From an uncultured Sutterella sp. (lineage in GTDB: Bacteria > Pseudomonadota > Gammaproteobacteria > Burkholderiales > Burkholderiaceae_F): 41,557 nucleotides of DNA. The notes below the pieces were generated by a model, which saw only the letters and a program-made list of their open reading frames with translations, made no database searches and was not told where the DNA came from. A program made the position numbers and the translations under genes. Positions within the stretch are counted from its first letter, which is position 1. Every line of letters starts with the position of its first letter. Below, piece after piece: positions 16,598 through 25,119 of the stretch. Where the stretch lies: positions 1 to 41,557 of the forward strand of contig UQUS01000014.1 in assembly GCA_900544335.1 (NCBI GenBank), written 5' to 3'.

Positions 16598-17302
16598 CTA
16601 GGAGCCCGAGTGAGAAAGCGCCTTTGCCGTAGCAAGAAGGCTTTTAAGGGCTTCGGGCGGAAACGAGGTTTGCCCTGCAAATAAAAGCGCGAGGGCGGCT
16701 GTCGCTTCGCTTTTCTCGTCAGGCTGCACGGGGACGGCCACGGTGTATCCGTGCACATCGTCTAAGGAGCCGACCCAGCCGTTTCGAAGGAAAGACTCGC
16801 GTTGTAAAAAGAGCGTTTCACGTGCCTTTCCCGTCAGATTCTGTCGCGTCATGTACGCGGTTAGTTTGTCCGGAGTCTCCGATCCGAGTAGCGCAATGCC
16901 GCAAGCCGTTTCGTAAAGAGGAAGAACATGGGTTTGATTTTGCGTCAGAATCGCGACGGAGTCACCGATGCGAATTGCGAGAGAAAAGATTCCGCCCGTT
17001 TCTTTTTCCAAGGCCTTAAAAAGTGCGGCATCCGGGGAGGCAAGGTGTTTGTTACGCAAGGCATTAAGGCCTAAGACCACCAGGGCGTTGCCCGGAATCC
17101 ACTTTCTTTCGGGCGTTTGCTCGACAAAGCCTTGTGATTGCAAGCCGACCATCAGGCGCTGGGCTGTCGAGGGAGCAAGGTCGGCTCGCTTAGCAAGTGC
17201 GCGTACGCCGCAAGGGGCGCTTTCTTGCGTTAATGCCTTTAAAAGGCGCCCGATGCGCGTTAAAACCTGAACTTTCTCGTGTTGGTTCTTAGGCCTTGGC
17301 AT
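16598..17302 (-). CDS. IclR-family transcriptional regulator
   Basis: The 234-residue protein has an N-terminal winged helix-turn-helix (VRALAKRADLAPSTAQRLMVGLQSQGFV) and an IclR effector domain (KALEKETGGIFSLAIRIGDSVAILTQ, PLYETACGIALLGS). IclR proteins sense small metabolites, often aromatic or organic acids, and control nearby catabolic genes. The ATG at 17302 overlaps the end of the HdrD-like gene by 14 bases, so it is probably co-transcribed and translationally coupled. The longer frame from 17359 lies deep inside the upstream gene and is less likely. The effector is unknown. The C-terminus is slightly short, with no sign of truncation. Confidence 0.88.
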   Translation of the reverse strand: MPRPKNQHEKVQVLTRIGRLLKALTQESAPCGVRALAKRADLAPSTAQRLMVGLQSQGFVEQTPERKWIPGNALVVLGLNALRNKHLASPDAALFKALEKETGGIFSLAIRIGDSVAILTQNQTHVLPLYETACGIALLGSETPDKLTAYMTRQNLTGKARETLFLQRESFLRNGWVGSLDDVHGYTVAVPVQPDEKSEATAALALLFAGQTSFPPEALKSLLATAKALSHSGS

Positions 17303-19283
17303 TGTTCGGTTCGCCCGTTTCTTGCATCGCATCGGCCACGATTTCGGCGATGTCTTCAATCGGAATTTCTTTGTCGGAGCTGGCGGCCGTGAGCATCGTC
17401 AGACAGTGCGGGCATTCCACGGCGATGTGCTGAGCGCCGGTGTCTTTTAACTCTTTAATGCGGATGGTGTTGATGCGCAGGGGCTTATCTTGGAAAAGTT
17501 GTGCGCCGCCTGCGCCGCAACAAAAGGCCGTCATCGCACTTTCACTCGGCTCGGCAATCCGAGCGCCGGCTTTTTTCAGAATCTTGCGCGGTTCTTTAAC
17601 AAAGCCGTTGGCGCGTGCCAAGTAGCAGGCATCGTGCAGGGCAATCTTTGCGCGGTCGCTCTTTTTGAGCGTGATGCGATGCGCCTTGATTAGCGCACGA
17701 ATGAATTCGACGTGATTGCGCACGACGTAGCAACCGCCTTCGAACTGCGGGTATTCGTTTTTAAGCGTATTAAAGCAATGCGGGCAGGCCGTGACGATCT
17801 CATCAAAATCGTAGCGACTTAGGTTGCCGATATTTTCTTGGGCTGCCGTCTGAAATAGGTACTCCTCACCGGCGCGTCGTGCCCAGTCGGCGTGACACCG
17901 CTCTTCGGCCATCACGGCAAATTTCACACCGGCGGCGCGGAAAATTCGAACCATGGCGCGGGCAATCTTTTGGGCGCGTTTGTCGTAGGAAGCCGAACAG
18001 CCGACCCAGTAAAGGACATCGTAATGTTCGCCGACTCGGGCAAGCGGGACATTCAAGTCTTTTGTCCAGCGGGTGCGGGAGGCCGGATCCATACCCCAGG
18101 GATTGCCGACGCTCGCGGCGTTTTCAAGTGCATGCGCAAGACCGGCGGGAAATTCCCCTTTTTCAAGCGCCAGGTTCCGTCGCATGGAAATAATAAGATC
18201 GGGAATCGGGATTCGTGCCGGGCAGACCTGAGCGCAGGCATTACAGGTCGTGCAGTCCCAAAGACCGGCTTTAGGCACCAGACCGTCGATTAGCGGCACG
18301 TCGCGCTTTTCTCCGTGCAATCGGGTTTGCAGCGCCGAGATAAGCGACTTGGGATCTAAGGTGCTTCCGGCACGGAAAGCCGGGCAGACGGCACGGCATC
18401 TGCCGCATTCGGTGCACCCGTCGATGTGAATACGATCTTCGAGCGTAAAGTCCTTAAAGTCGCTCACGCCGAAATGCTCTTTCTCTTCGATATTTTCAAT
18501 CTTGGCAACGGCTGCCGTCGGGCCGCGTTTTTCCCAACGAATCGACGCAGGAGTCTTAAATAGGTGCGCATAAAACGTCAGCGGTATGACGGCAATAAAG
18601 CACAGGGACGTCAAGGCGTGAATGACCCAGACAAACAGGTGCGTGATGCGAAGCGACTCAGGGGACATAGCCGCAAAGCAGTGGCTCAGGAGGAACCCGA
18701 CCGGAGACCAGACGGCCCAGGGAGGATTTTGAGCGGCAAGCCGCAGCGCCTCGAGAACAAAGCCTAAAACGATGATGCCGGCCAAGGTGCCGAGAATGAC
18801 GCCCGAACGCCCCGTGGGCTCGACCTTCGGATCGCCCCAGACAAAGCGTCGTAAGGCGGCGTACGCAAGACCGAGGAGGGCAGCAAGCCCTGCTAGGTCC
18901 AAGACCAACTTGTAAACTAGGTAAACGCGTCCCGAAAGAATGCGCTTATCAAAGGCAAGCCATGCAACGTCCCAATCGACCGTGGCAAGAACAGTGCCTA
19001 AAAATAAAAAGACAAAGCCCCAGAAAATCGCAAAATGCGCTAGGCCGCTGCGTGTTTCTCGCACCTTGCGTTGCATCAGGACGGTCAGGAGTGTTTTGGT
19101 ATAAGAAAGCTTAGCCGGTGCCGAGACTTCCGAGGGCATATCTTCGCGCACGATTTTCCAGGCCCGCACAAGGCCTGCGAAAAAAATTGCGATGCAAATG
19201 AATCCGAGCACATACACGCCCACCTGTGCCCAGAAGGGAACGTTCCAAAAGTACGGACGAAGAATCGAGTCGGTTGGAATCAT
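17289..19283 (-). CDS. HdrD/FadF-like membrane iron-sulfur oxidoreductase
   Basis: The N-terminal half has about five or six membrane segments with a NarI-type cytochrome b layout. Two [4Fe-4S] ferredoxin motifs follow (CTECGRCRAVCP, CTTCNACAQVCP), then two CCG-type cysteine domains (a Cys-rich CPHCFNT block, and FCCGAGGAQLF with CPHC later) as in heterodisulfide reductase HdrD. Related proteins (HdrDE-like, FadF) are thought to pass electrons from a soluble donor such as electron-transfer flavoprotein to the quinone pool. At 664 residues it is full length. ATG 19283 is preferred over an upstream TTG, although no ribosome site is obvious. It follows the pyrD-like gene and overlaps the IclR gene. 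No ETF genes are seen here. Confidence 0.82.
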   Translation of the reverse strand: MIPTDSILRPYFWNVPFWAQVGVYVLGFICIAIFFAGLVRAWKIVREDMPSEVSAPAKLSYTKTLLTVLMQRKVRETRSGLAHFAIFWGFVFLFLGTVLATVDWDVAWLAFDKRILSGRVYLVYKLVLDLAGLAALLGLAYAALRRFVWGDPKVEPTGRSGVILGTLAGIIVLGFVLEALRLAAQNPPWAVWSPVGFLLSHCFAAMSPESLRITHLFVWVIHALTSLCFIAVIPLTFYAHLFKTPASIRWEKRGPTAAVAKIENIEEKEHFGVSDFKDFTLEDRIHIDGCTECGRCRAVCPAFRAGSTLDPKSLISALQTRLHGEKRDVPLIDGLVPKAGLWDCTTCNACAQVCPARIPIPDLIISMRRNLALEKGEFPAGLAHALENAASVGNPWGMDPASRTRWTKDLNVPLARVGEHYDVLYWVGCSASYDKRAQKIARAMVRIFRAAGVKFAVMAEERCHADWARRAGEEYLFQTAAQENIGNLSRYDFDEIVTACPHCFNTLKNEYPQFEGGCYVVRNHVEFIRALIKAHRITLKKSDRAKIALHDACYLARANGFVKEPRKILKKAGARIAEPSESAMTAFCCGAGGAQLFQDKPLRINTIRIKELKDTGAQHIAVECPHCLTMLTAASSDKEIPIEDIAEIVADAMQETGEPNNAKA

Positions 19284-19333
19284 CGGCGAATGTTTTCTAG
19301 TTAGGACCGTGTTTTTAGCACGATAGCGCAAAA

Positions 19334-20344
19334 TCAAAAATCATGTCTGACGTCTTGAGCCGCATGACCTAAGCCGTCGGACTTAATCGCGCGGATGCAC
19401 TCGTAGACTAAGGCCGGCCCGAATTCGACGAACCCTGTTAAAAGCTGCACGAGGCTCGCTCCGGCCTGAATGCGAGACAAGGCCTCTTCACCGCTACGAA
19501 TGCCGCCGCAGGCAATGACGGGAACGGCCTTGTCGATGTGCTGTGTTACGAGAAAAAGCGTCTTTAAGGCATCATCCGTTAGGGCGCGTCCCGAAAGGTA
19601 GGTCTTGCCTCCCTTGGACTGCTTTCCCGAGGTGGCAATCAGGGCTTCGGCCCCGCTTTTTAGGAGTGCATCGAGGCGCGGTAAGAGCGTGTCTTTTGCC
19701 TCCGGAGCAATTTTGACGGCAATCGGCTTACTCTTTAAGGGTTCCGAATCGAGCAATCGATGCCGCACCTCAAGAAGGCGCGACATCGCCCGAACCGAGT
19801 CCTCTACAGAGAGCTCGGCGGCGTTTAGCGTCACGTAGTCGGCCTTCTTGTAGGCTTTTTCAAAGCAAAGCGCCAGATTGCTATAGGAAGACTCGGTTTG
19901 ACTCTGAGTCAGGCGCAGGTTGATTCCGAGCACCCCGCCCCGAAGGTGATAGGCATCGGCGCTTTTAAGACGAACAAGGACCTTGTCGATTCCGTCGTTG
20001 ACAATCGGGCTTTCGTAGGAAAGCGTCAGGCCGTCTTTTTTCTCGCGACGCACATCAAAAGAGCCAGTAATCGGAGATGCGCTGAGACTTCCGACCTCAA
20101 TGTGACCGAATCCGTACCCTCCGAGGGAACTGATGCATTCGCCGTTCGTGTCAAATCCGGCTGCCAGGCCCACGGCATTCGGAAACCGAATTCCCATGAC
20201 CCATACGGGGTTCTCAGGCGCGGTCGGCGCCATCTCGGCATTTAAGCCGAAAACCGTAAACCAGTCGAGATTGTTTAAAACCAGACGGTGTGCTCTTTGC
20301 GCACTGAGGCAATCGAGTATCTTTTTAACGGTGGCAAAACGCAT
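19334..20344 (-). CDS. PyrD-like FMN oxidoreductase with remodelled active site
   Basis: Overall this is a class 2 dihydroorotate dehydrogenase: 336 residues, an N-terminal membrane-contact helix pair, VGLAAGFD, GFGHIEVGS, AVKIAP with Lys211, LSGRAL, and the FMN-phosphate stretch CGGIRSGEEALSRIQAGASLVQ. Class 2 enzymes feed electrons to quinone while making orotate. But residues that bind or act on dihydroorotate in E. coli PyrD (numbering from memory) are changed: Lys66 is Thr66, the NRMGFNN segment is unrecognisable, and SSPN is AELS, so the catalytic Ser175 position is Glu177 and Asn177 is Ser179. ATNTT is ATSGK, removing Asn246. It may be a paralogue with another substrate rather than the pyrimidine enzyme, so I give no symbol. 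Confidence 0.85.
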   Translation of the reverse strand: MRFATVKKILDCLSAQRAHRLVLNNLDWFTVFGLNAEMAPTAPENPVWVMGIRFPNAVGLAAGFDTNGECISSLGGYGFGHIEVGSLSASPITGSFDVRREKKDGLTLSYESPIVNDGIDKVLVRLKSADAYHLRGGVLGINLRLTQSQTESSYSNLALCFEKAYKKADYVTLNAAELSVEDSVRAMSRLLEVRHRLLDSEPLKSKPIAVKIAPEAKDTLLPRLDALLKSGAEALIATSGKQSKGGKTYLSGRALTDDALKTLFLVTQHIDKAVPVIACGGIRSGEEALSRIQAGASLVQLLTGFVEFGPALVYECIRAIKSDGLGHAAQDVRHDF

Positions 20345-20431
20345 CGGAACTCATCCCGAGAATAGGGCAAATGTTTCGTTTTTCTTGACGAATAAACCGT
20401 TATTCTATAGAATCCCGAATTCTTACAGGAC

Positions 20432-20508
<77 letters not shown>

Positions 20509-20517
20509 AATCATCGG

Positions 20518-20542
20518 AACTTCTCTTCGGAGAAGTTTTTTT
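20518..20542 (+). terminator. Intrinsic terminator of the tRNA-fMet gene
   Basis: AACTTCTC (20518-20525), a TTCG tetraloop and GAGAAGTT (20530-20537) form a perfect stem, followed by a run of T to 20542. The C(UUCG)G loop is unusually stable. It begins ten bases after the tRNA. Confidence 0.92.
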
Positions 20543-20612
20543 GTATCCGGAAAGTCTTTTTTCTACTGCTGCGGCAGGAAAAGGTCGCCCTTTCTCTGCC
20601 GCGCAAGAAACA

Positions 20613-22043
20613 TCAATCTTTGTTTTTACGGTTCTTCGCCGGCACCATCGCTTCGATGTCAACCGTGCGAATCACAAAGAGTTTTTCCAGAAGTTTTTCG
20701 GCCGTGTGTTCGGCTTTCGCAATCAAATCGCGGTTAAACGTCTCTAATAGCTCAAGGGCAGCGGCTTTGTCGCTTTGATACAGTTCAAGAACGTTTTTTT
20801 CCATCGCTTCTTGTTCAAGTTTGGCTTGTGCCTCAAACTCAGCCCACGTTTGTTTGACGATGGGAGCAAGTTTCGGATAGTCGGTCATCGCCAAGGTCTG
20901 CACGCGACGGAACTTCCAGTAAGCCGAATCGGCCTCACCCTGATCGGTGCCTTTTTGCCAGGATTCGGGAATGTGCGTGAGACCGGCATAAAACGGAATA
21001 AAGACCGACAAATCGGCCATGCCCATCGCCACATAAAGGACTTCGCCAATCGGTTTCGGAAGCCACGGACGCACTTGCAGCACGTGGGCTTCATAGGTAC
21101 GGAAAACACTGATCGGGCGCCAGGGTTCGTCACCGCGCAAATCTGCGCCGTACGGATCGTGCTCGGTTCCCTCGAAGTGGTCGCGCAAAATCGCTTTGGC
21201 ATCCTCGACAGTTACTTTCTTTTCCGGCGTGAGATACACGGGGAAGTTGCGTCCTTGCTGCGGATCTTGCGTGAGTGTGGGATTGAGCATCTTTTGGATA
21301 ATCCAAACACGCGGGTCGTTATAAATGCGATCTCGCCCGTCATCGCGTGTGTAGGCCTTGGCAAAATTAAATTTTCCGTCCGTTTCCGGTTTGTATAGGC
21401 CTTGGGCAATGGCAAACTCCACCAGTGTTTTCGAGCCTAAAGTATCGGGTGAGTTGGGGTCATAGTCTTGCAGACGCCCTTGATTGGCCGAGGCAAAATA
21501 TTTGCCATCGGGCGTTTTCTGGGCAACCCACTGATGGCCGGTTCCCGTTTCCAAATACCAAATTTCATCGGCATCGACAAAGGCAACGCCGAAGCCTTCG
21601 CCCGCGCCTTTTTCTTCGATAATCGAACCGAGCAAGAGGACGCCTTCCCGAGCCGTTCGGCAACGCGACAGGATGATGTCGGCAATGTCATCTTCGGTAA
21701 TGCCCGTTTCTTTGACGTAGGGGTCGGCGGCTAAGGCGATGTCGCTCGCGTAAATTGATTCGGTGCCTGTTACGCCGAGGCCTGCCTCATTAAAGCCTGC
21801 CGCTCCGTGTAACTGCGTCTTCCAAAACGGCATGGTTGTGTAAGCTAAGGAGGTTTCCGGAAGCGGATACGTAAAGTCGTTGACGCCCCCGTGTGCTTTT
21901 GTGCTGTACGTCCCTGTTTGTCCGGTACGAGCCGGGTGGTAAACGAAATGCTGGGCTTTAATGGCCGCACTGTCGGCGCTACGGGCCACAATCAAAGAGC
22001 CGTCTGCCGTAACGGCTTTTCCGGCTGTAAAACTCGTGCACAT
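20613..22043 (-). CDS. Cytoplasmic C69-family dipeptidase (PepD-like)
   Basis: With the ATG at 22043 the protein begins MCTSFTAGKAVTADGSLIVAR. Cys2 becomes the N-terminal nucleophile after Met removal, as in C69/PepD dipeptidases. A Shine-Dalgarno-like AGGGGGA stands just upstream; the longer frame (22115) would bury the Cys. Family blocks include SLAYTTMPFW, GFNEAGLGVTGTES, GVLLLGSIIEEKGAGEGFGVAFVDADEIWYLETGTGHQWVA. The length of 476 is normal for PepD. There is no signal peptide, so it should act in the cytosol, unlike the secreted paralogue at 9297-11108. It is divergent from an AEC transporter, 156 bases away. The tail is Lys-rich and ends KNRKNKD. Confidence 0.92.
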   Translation of the reverse strand: MCTSFTAGKAVTADGSLIVARSADSAAIKAQHFVYHPARTGQTGTYSTKAHGGVNDFTYPLPETSLAYTTMPFWKTQLHGAAGFNEAGLGVTGTESIYASDIALAADPYVKETGITEDDIADIILSRCRTAREGVLLLGSIIEEKGAGEGFGVAFVDADEIWYLETGTGHQWVAQKTPDGKYFASANQGRLQDYDPNSPDTLGSKTLVEFAIAQGLYKPETDGKFNFAKAYTRDDGRDRIYNDPRVWIIQKMLNPTLTQDPQQGRNFPVYLTPEKKVTVEDAKAILRDHFEGTEHDPYGADLRGDEPWRPISVFRTYEAHVLQVRPWLPKPIGEVLYVAMGMADLSVFIPFYAGLTHIPESWQKGTDQGEADSAYWKFRRVQTLAMTDYPKLAPIVKQTWAEFEAQAKLEQEAMEKNVLELYQSDKAAALELLETFNRDLIAKAEHTAEKLLEKLFVIRTVDIEAMVPAKNRKNKD

Positions 22044-22199
22044 AAGGTAATCCCCCTGAAGTAAAAAAGTTCGGGTTCGGTTTCTGGAAAAGGAAATTGC
22101 ATCTTCCGATTGCAATAAAACTCAAGTGTATCGAAGAAACGCCTCTTTGTGCCGACGGATAAAATACGGCACATCGGAAAACGGCGTAGGGGAAACGTG

Positions 22200-23162
22200 A
22201 TGATTGAGGCGATACTCAATTCCTTGTGTGCGGTGGCGGTCGTTGCAGTTGTAGCCGGAGTCGGCTTTTATTTTGCGCACAAAGGCACTTTTAATGAACA
22301 AAGTCGGGCGCTTATTGCCAAACTCGTCAATATTTCACTGCCGTGTTTTCTCTTTTATTCCGTGGCGGCGCGGTTTACGCACGACCAGTTCATGGAATTG
22401 GCGCAAAGTCTGACGCTTCCCTTTATCGTTATTTTCATTAACTTTCTTTTCTCGATCCTGTTTATCAAAATCGGCTGGGTTGCCAAGGAGCGTGCCGGAA
22501 CCTTTATTTCCTGCTTTTCCGGTTCGACCGTGCTTTTTGTCGGCGTTCCCATCGTCATGGCCATGTACGGCGAGCGCGGTATTCCGTACGTGCTCGAGTA
22601 CTTTATTGCCAATTGCCTTTTTATTTGGACGGTCGGTCTATATAACATTCAACTCGATAACGTGCGGCGCGTCGGGGGTAAGGCGCCGAAGCTTTGGTCT
22701 TTTAAGAGCATCCGCATGCTTTTCAAGCCCCCGCTTGTCGGATGTGCTTTGGGTCTTTTGTGTGTCCTCGTTAGCCTCAAAGTGCCCGATACAATCATGA
22801 TGATTACGCGGTACCTGGGAAATCTTACGACGCCCTTGGCGTTGATTTTCGTGGGTATTACGGTGCAAATGGTCGGGTTCGGACGCTTAAAAAAGATGCC
22901 GCGCGAGTTGTGGCTGATTTTGTTTGCCTGCTACGTTTTGCGCCCGATTATTACGTACTGCGCAGCACAACCTTTCGGTCTTGATCCCTTCATGCTTCGC
23001 GTCTTTATGATTGTGTCGGCGCTTCCCGTCTCTTCCGTGATTTCGGTTTTAAGTAAGGCCTACGGGGGCGATGCGGAATTTGCTGCCGAGGCCATCGGCG
23101 CTTCGACGGCGGCCGTTGTTTTTGCCATGCCGGTGATTTTGGTGATTGTGAACCTCATCTAA
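22200..23162 (+). CDS. AEC-family transporter (auxin efflux carrier type)
   Basis: This 320-residue integral membrane protein has about ten hydrophobic segments in two halves. Motifs include the first helix AILNSLCAVAVVAVVAGVGF, LVNISLPCFLFYSVA, and VMAMYGERGIPYVLEYFIAN. AEC proteins carry carboxylates such as malate, or other metabolites; the substrate cannot be read from the sequence. ATG 22200 has AGGGGA eight bases upstream (after TAGG). A GTG at 22197 is the alternative, and a far upstream ATG at 22149 is unlikely. It is divergent from a C69 dipeptidase and may export or import a peptide-derived product, which is inference. Confidence 0.88.
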   Translation: MIEAILNSLCAVAVVAVVAGVGFYFAHKGTFNEQSRALIAKLVNISLPCFLFYSVAARFTHDQFMELAQSLTLPFIVIFINFLFSILFIKIGWVAKERAGTFISCFSGSTVLFVGVPIVMAMYGERGIPYVLEYFIANCLFIWTVGLYNIQLDNVRRVGGKAPKLWSFKSIRMLFKPPLVGCALGLLCVLVSLKVPDTIMMITRYLGNLTTPLALIFVGITVQMVGFGRLKKMPRELWLILFACYVLRPIITYCAAQPFGLDPFMLRVFMIVSALPVSSVISVLSKAYGGDAEFAAEAIGASTAAVVFAMPVILVIVNLI

Positions 23163-23179
23163 GGGCAGACAAATTCCTA

Positions 23180-23185
23180 TACAAT
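23180..23185 (+). promoter_or_regulatory. -10 box of the SRP RNA gene
   Basis: TACAAT at 23180-23185 sits eight bases before the predicted 5' end of the SRP RNA. The -35 region is not close to consensus. Confidence 0.45.
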
Positions 23186-23193
23186 CTGCCCTC

Positions 23194-23293
23194 GGCGGGC
23201 CCCCTCGCATAAGAGCTCTGCTAACCTGGTCAGGTCGGGAACGAAGCAGCCACGGCGGAACACTCTTAGTGCCGAGGATAAGGCTCGCCTTTT
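23194..23293 (+). ncRNA. ffs: Signal recognition particle RNA (4.5S, small bacterial type)
   Basis: The conserved apical part is unmistakable: ACCTGGTCAGGTC, then GGGAACGAAGCAGCCACG, matching the Ffh-binding internal loop and GNAR-type tetraloop of 4.5S RNA. The ends pair: GGCGGGCC (23194-23201) with GGCTCGCC (23282-23289), including one G-U pair, then TTTT as terminator. Its position before dnaX is common. The RNA works with Ffh to target membrane proteins. Confidence 0.93.
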
Positions 23294-23437
23294 CTTTGGT
23301 CGTTTTTCGTGCGTTTTCAGGGCGGTCGGTTCGCCGATTATGCCGAACTCCTTTGGCCTCTTTCCTTTAAAATGCCTGCCGAACATAAATGACCGTTCGG
23401 GTCGCAATCGCTCCTACTTTACGGTTTCAAACAGCAT

Positions 23438-24658
23438 ATGAGTTATCAAGTCTTGGCGCGCAAATGGCGTCCGCATGATTTTGACAGTATGGTCGGACAA
23501 GAGCACGTCGTCGCAGCGTTGCGGCATGCGCTCGATGAAAACAGACTGCATCACGCCTATCTATTTACCGGCACGCGCGGCGTCGGCAAAACCACGCTCT
23601 CGCGCATTCTTGCCAAGTGCCTTAATTGCACGGGCGAGGACGGCAAAGGGGGTGTGACCAGTCACCCGTGCGGCAAATGCGAGGCGTGCCGCGCGATCGA
23701 TGAAGGACGCTTTATCGACTACATTGAAATCGATGCGGCCTCGAACCGTTCGGTCGAAGAGATGACAGCGCTTTTGGAGCGCGCGATGTATGCGCCCACC
23801 AATGCGCGCTACAAGGTCTACATGATCGACGAAGTGCATATGCTAAGTGCCCATGCCTTCAACGCCATGCTCAAGACCCTGGAAGAGCCTCCCGAATACG
23901 TCAAATTCATTCTGGTAACAACCGACCCGCAAAAGGTTCCCGTGACGGTGCTTTCGCGCTGTCTGCAATTTAATCTTAAAAATATGACGCCCGAGGCTGT
24001 AGCCTCGCACATGGCGCATATCCTTCAGGTTGAGGGGATTAAGGCGGAGCCTGCGGCGCTACACCTACTCGGCGTCGGCGCCCGCGGCTCGATGCGAGAC
24101 GGCTTAAGCCTATTAGATCAAGCGATTGCTTACGCTGCCGGTCCCGTAACCCTTGAAGCGGTTCGCAACATGCTCGGCATCGTCGATTCGGATGTTTTAG
24201 TGCAAATGACCGAGGCGGTCTTGGAAGGCAGTGCCAAAAAGGCACTTCGCCTTGCCGATGAAATGAATGCGCGCAGTTTTTCGTTTTCTCAGGCCGTTCG
24301 CGATTGGGCCTCGCTTTTTCACAGCGTAGCCATCGCTCAGCGTGTTCCGGATGCCTACCCGGCCGACAACCCTCAAAATAGCGGGATTTTGCGTCTAGCC
24401 AAAGAGATGACGCCCGAAGAGGTGCAGCTCGATTATCAAATCGTTCTTCAGGCACGCGCGGACATGTCGGTCGCGCCCGACGAATACGCCGGATTTACGA
24501 TGGCCGTTTTGCGGATGCTGGCCTTTAAACCCGCCGGATTTAAAGGCACGGTTCCCGTTCATGAGGAAAAGGGAGCGACACCTGAAGCCCCTTCCGAGAG
24601 TTCGAAAGAGGCACGTCCTGCGCCCGCGCCTTGGGAGGACGAGCCGGGAAAACCCTAG
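23438..24658 (+). CDS. dnaX: DNA polymerase III subunit gamma (0-frame product of dnaX)
   Basis: The 406-residue zero-frame product carries the clamp-loader AAA+ module: RKWRPHDFDSMVGQEHV, P-loop GTRGVGKTT, zinc-binding cysteines (CLNC, HPCGKCEAC), DEVHMLS (Walker B), and SRCLQFNL. Domain III follows to about residue 360, then a Pro/Glu-rich linker (TPEAPSESSKEARPAPAPWE). It stops at TAG 24656-24658, one sense codon after a slippery GGGAAAA. E. coli gamma is 431 residues and ends in the same way. Gamma lacks the tau domains that bind DnaB and the polymerase core. The gene starts 144 bases after the SRP RNA. Confidence 0.93.
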   Translation: MSYQVLARKWRPHDFDSMVGQEHVVAALRHALDENRLHHAYLFTGTRGVGKTTLSRILAKCLNCTGEDGKGGVTSHPCGKCEACRAIDEGRFIDYIEIDAASNRSVEEMTALLERAMYAPTNARYKVYMIDEVHMLSAHAFNAMLKTLEEPPEYVKFILVTTDPQKVPVTVLSRCLQFNLKNMTPEAVASHMAHILQVEGIKAEPAALHLLGVGARGSMRDGLSLLDQAIAYAAGPVTLEAVRNMLGIVDSDVLVQMTEAVLEGSAKKALRLADEMNARSFSFSQAVRDWASLFHSVAIAQRVPDAYPADNPQNSGILRLAKEMTPEEVQLDYQIVLQARADMSVAPDEYAGFTMAVLRMLAFKPAGFKGTVPVHEEKGATPEAPSESSKEARPAPAPWEDEPGKP

Positions 24659-25119
24659 CGCCTTCCGACTTCGGACACGAACTCAAATGGGGCGACGCAA
24701 TTGATTTTGTTCCGTCTCCTGAGTTACTCGGTTGGCGCCGTTTGCTGTGTCAGACGTGCTTGGAGGGTTTCCCGCGGGAAGTCGCCTCCGGCAGTGAGCT
24801 ACTCGCCTTTGACGATAAGCACGTATCATTACGCCCGCGTTCGCGTTCGTTTGTGACCGAGGAACTGATCGGTCAATTAACGAAGGCCATTCGGGATGTC
24901 ACGGGATCGCCCTTTACGGTGACGTTTGCTTCGGGCGAATGCACGAGTGAGGCAACGAGCATTTCCAAATTGGAACGAGCCGAGAAACTTCGTGCCCAAA
25001 AGGCTTTAATCGAGGCCTTCCGTAGCGATCCTTTTGTGCAGAAATGTTTACAGATGTTTGATGCGACACTCGACGAGGCGTCGGTACGCATCGCTCAAGA
25101 AAAAGGAAAGAAATCATGA
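23438..25119 (+). CDS. dnaX: DNA polymerase III subunit tau (dnaX -1 frameshift product)
   Basis: A -1 slip at 24646-24652 joins the first 405 codons to the frame beginning ACC at 24652 and ending TGA 25117-25119, predicting about 560 residues. The downstream frame is a genuine tau C-terminus: LLGWRRLLCQTCLEGFPREVASGSELL, a stretch before VTEELIGQLTKAIRDVTGSPFTVTF, and a final helical SDPFVQKCLQMFDATLDEASV. Tau bridges two polymerase cores and DnaB. Codon content is uninterrupted on both sides, so this is a programmed frameshift, not a broken gene. The tau stop overlaps the ybaB start (ATGA). Confidence 0.88.
24633..24675 (+). promoter_or_regulatory. Programmed -1 frameshift signal of dnaX
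   Basis: The slippery heptamer G GGA AAA (24646-24652) fits X-XXY-YYZ, so both tRNAs re-pair after slipping. Upstream, GGGAGGA (24633-24639) resembles a Shine-Dalgarno stimulator six bases away. The zero frame stops at TAG 24656. A small hairpin TCCG-ACTT-CGGA (24664-24675) lies 11 bases after the heptamer, with CGCC/GGCG (24659-24694) as a possible outer stem. E. coli dnaX uses the same plan with A AAA AAG. Confidence 0.85.

Noticed and set aside
23438..25119. dnaX as a broken pseudogene
   Set aside because: A slippery heptamer, an SD-like stimulator and a stop at the expected place explain the frame change, as in E. coli.
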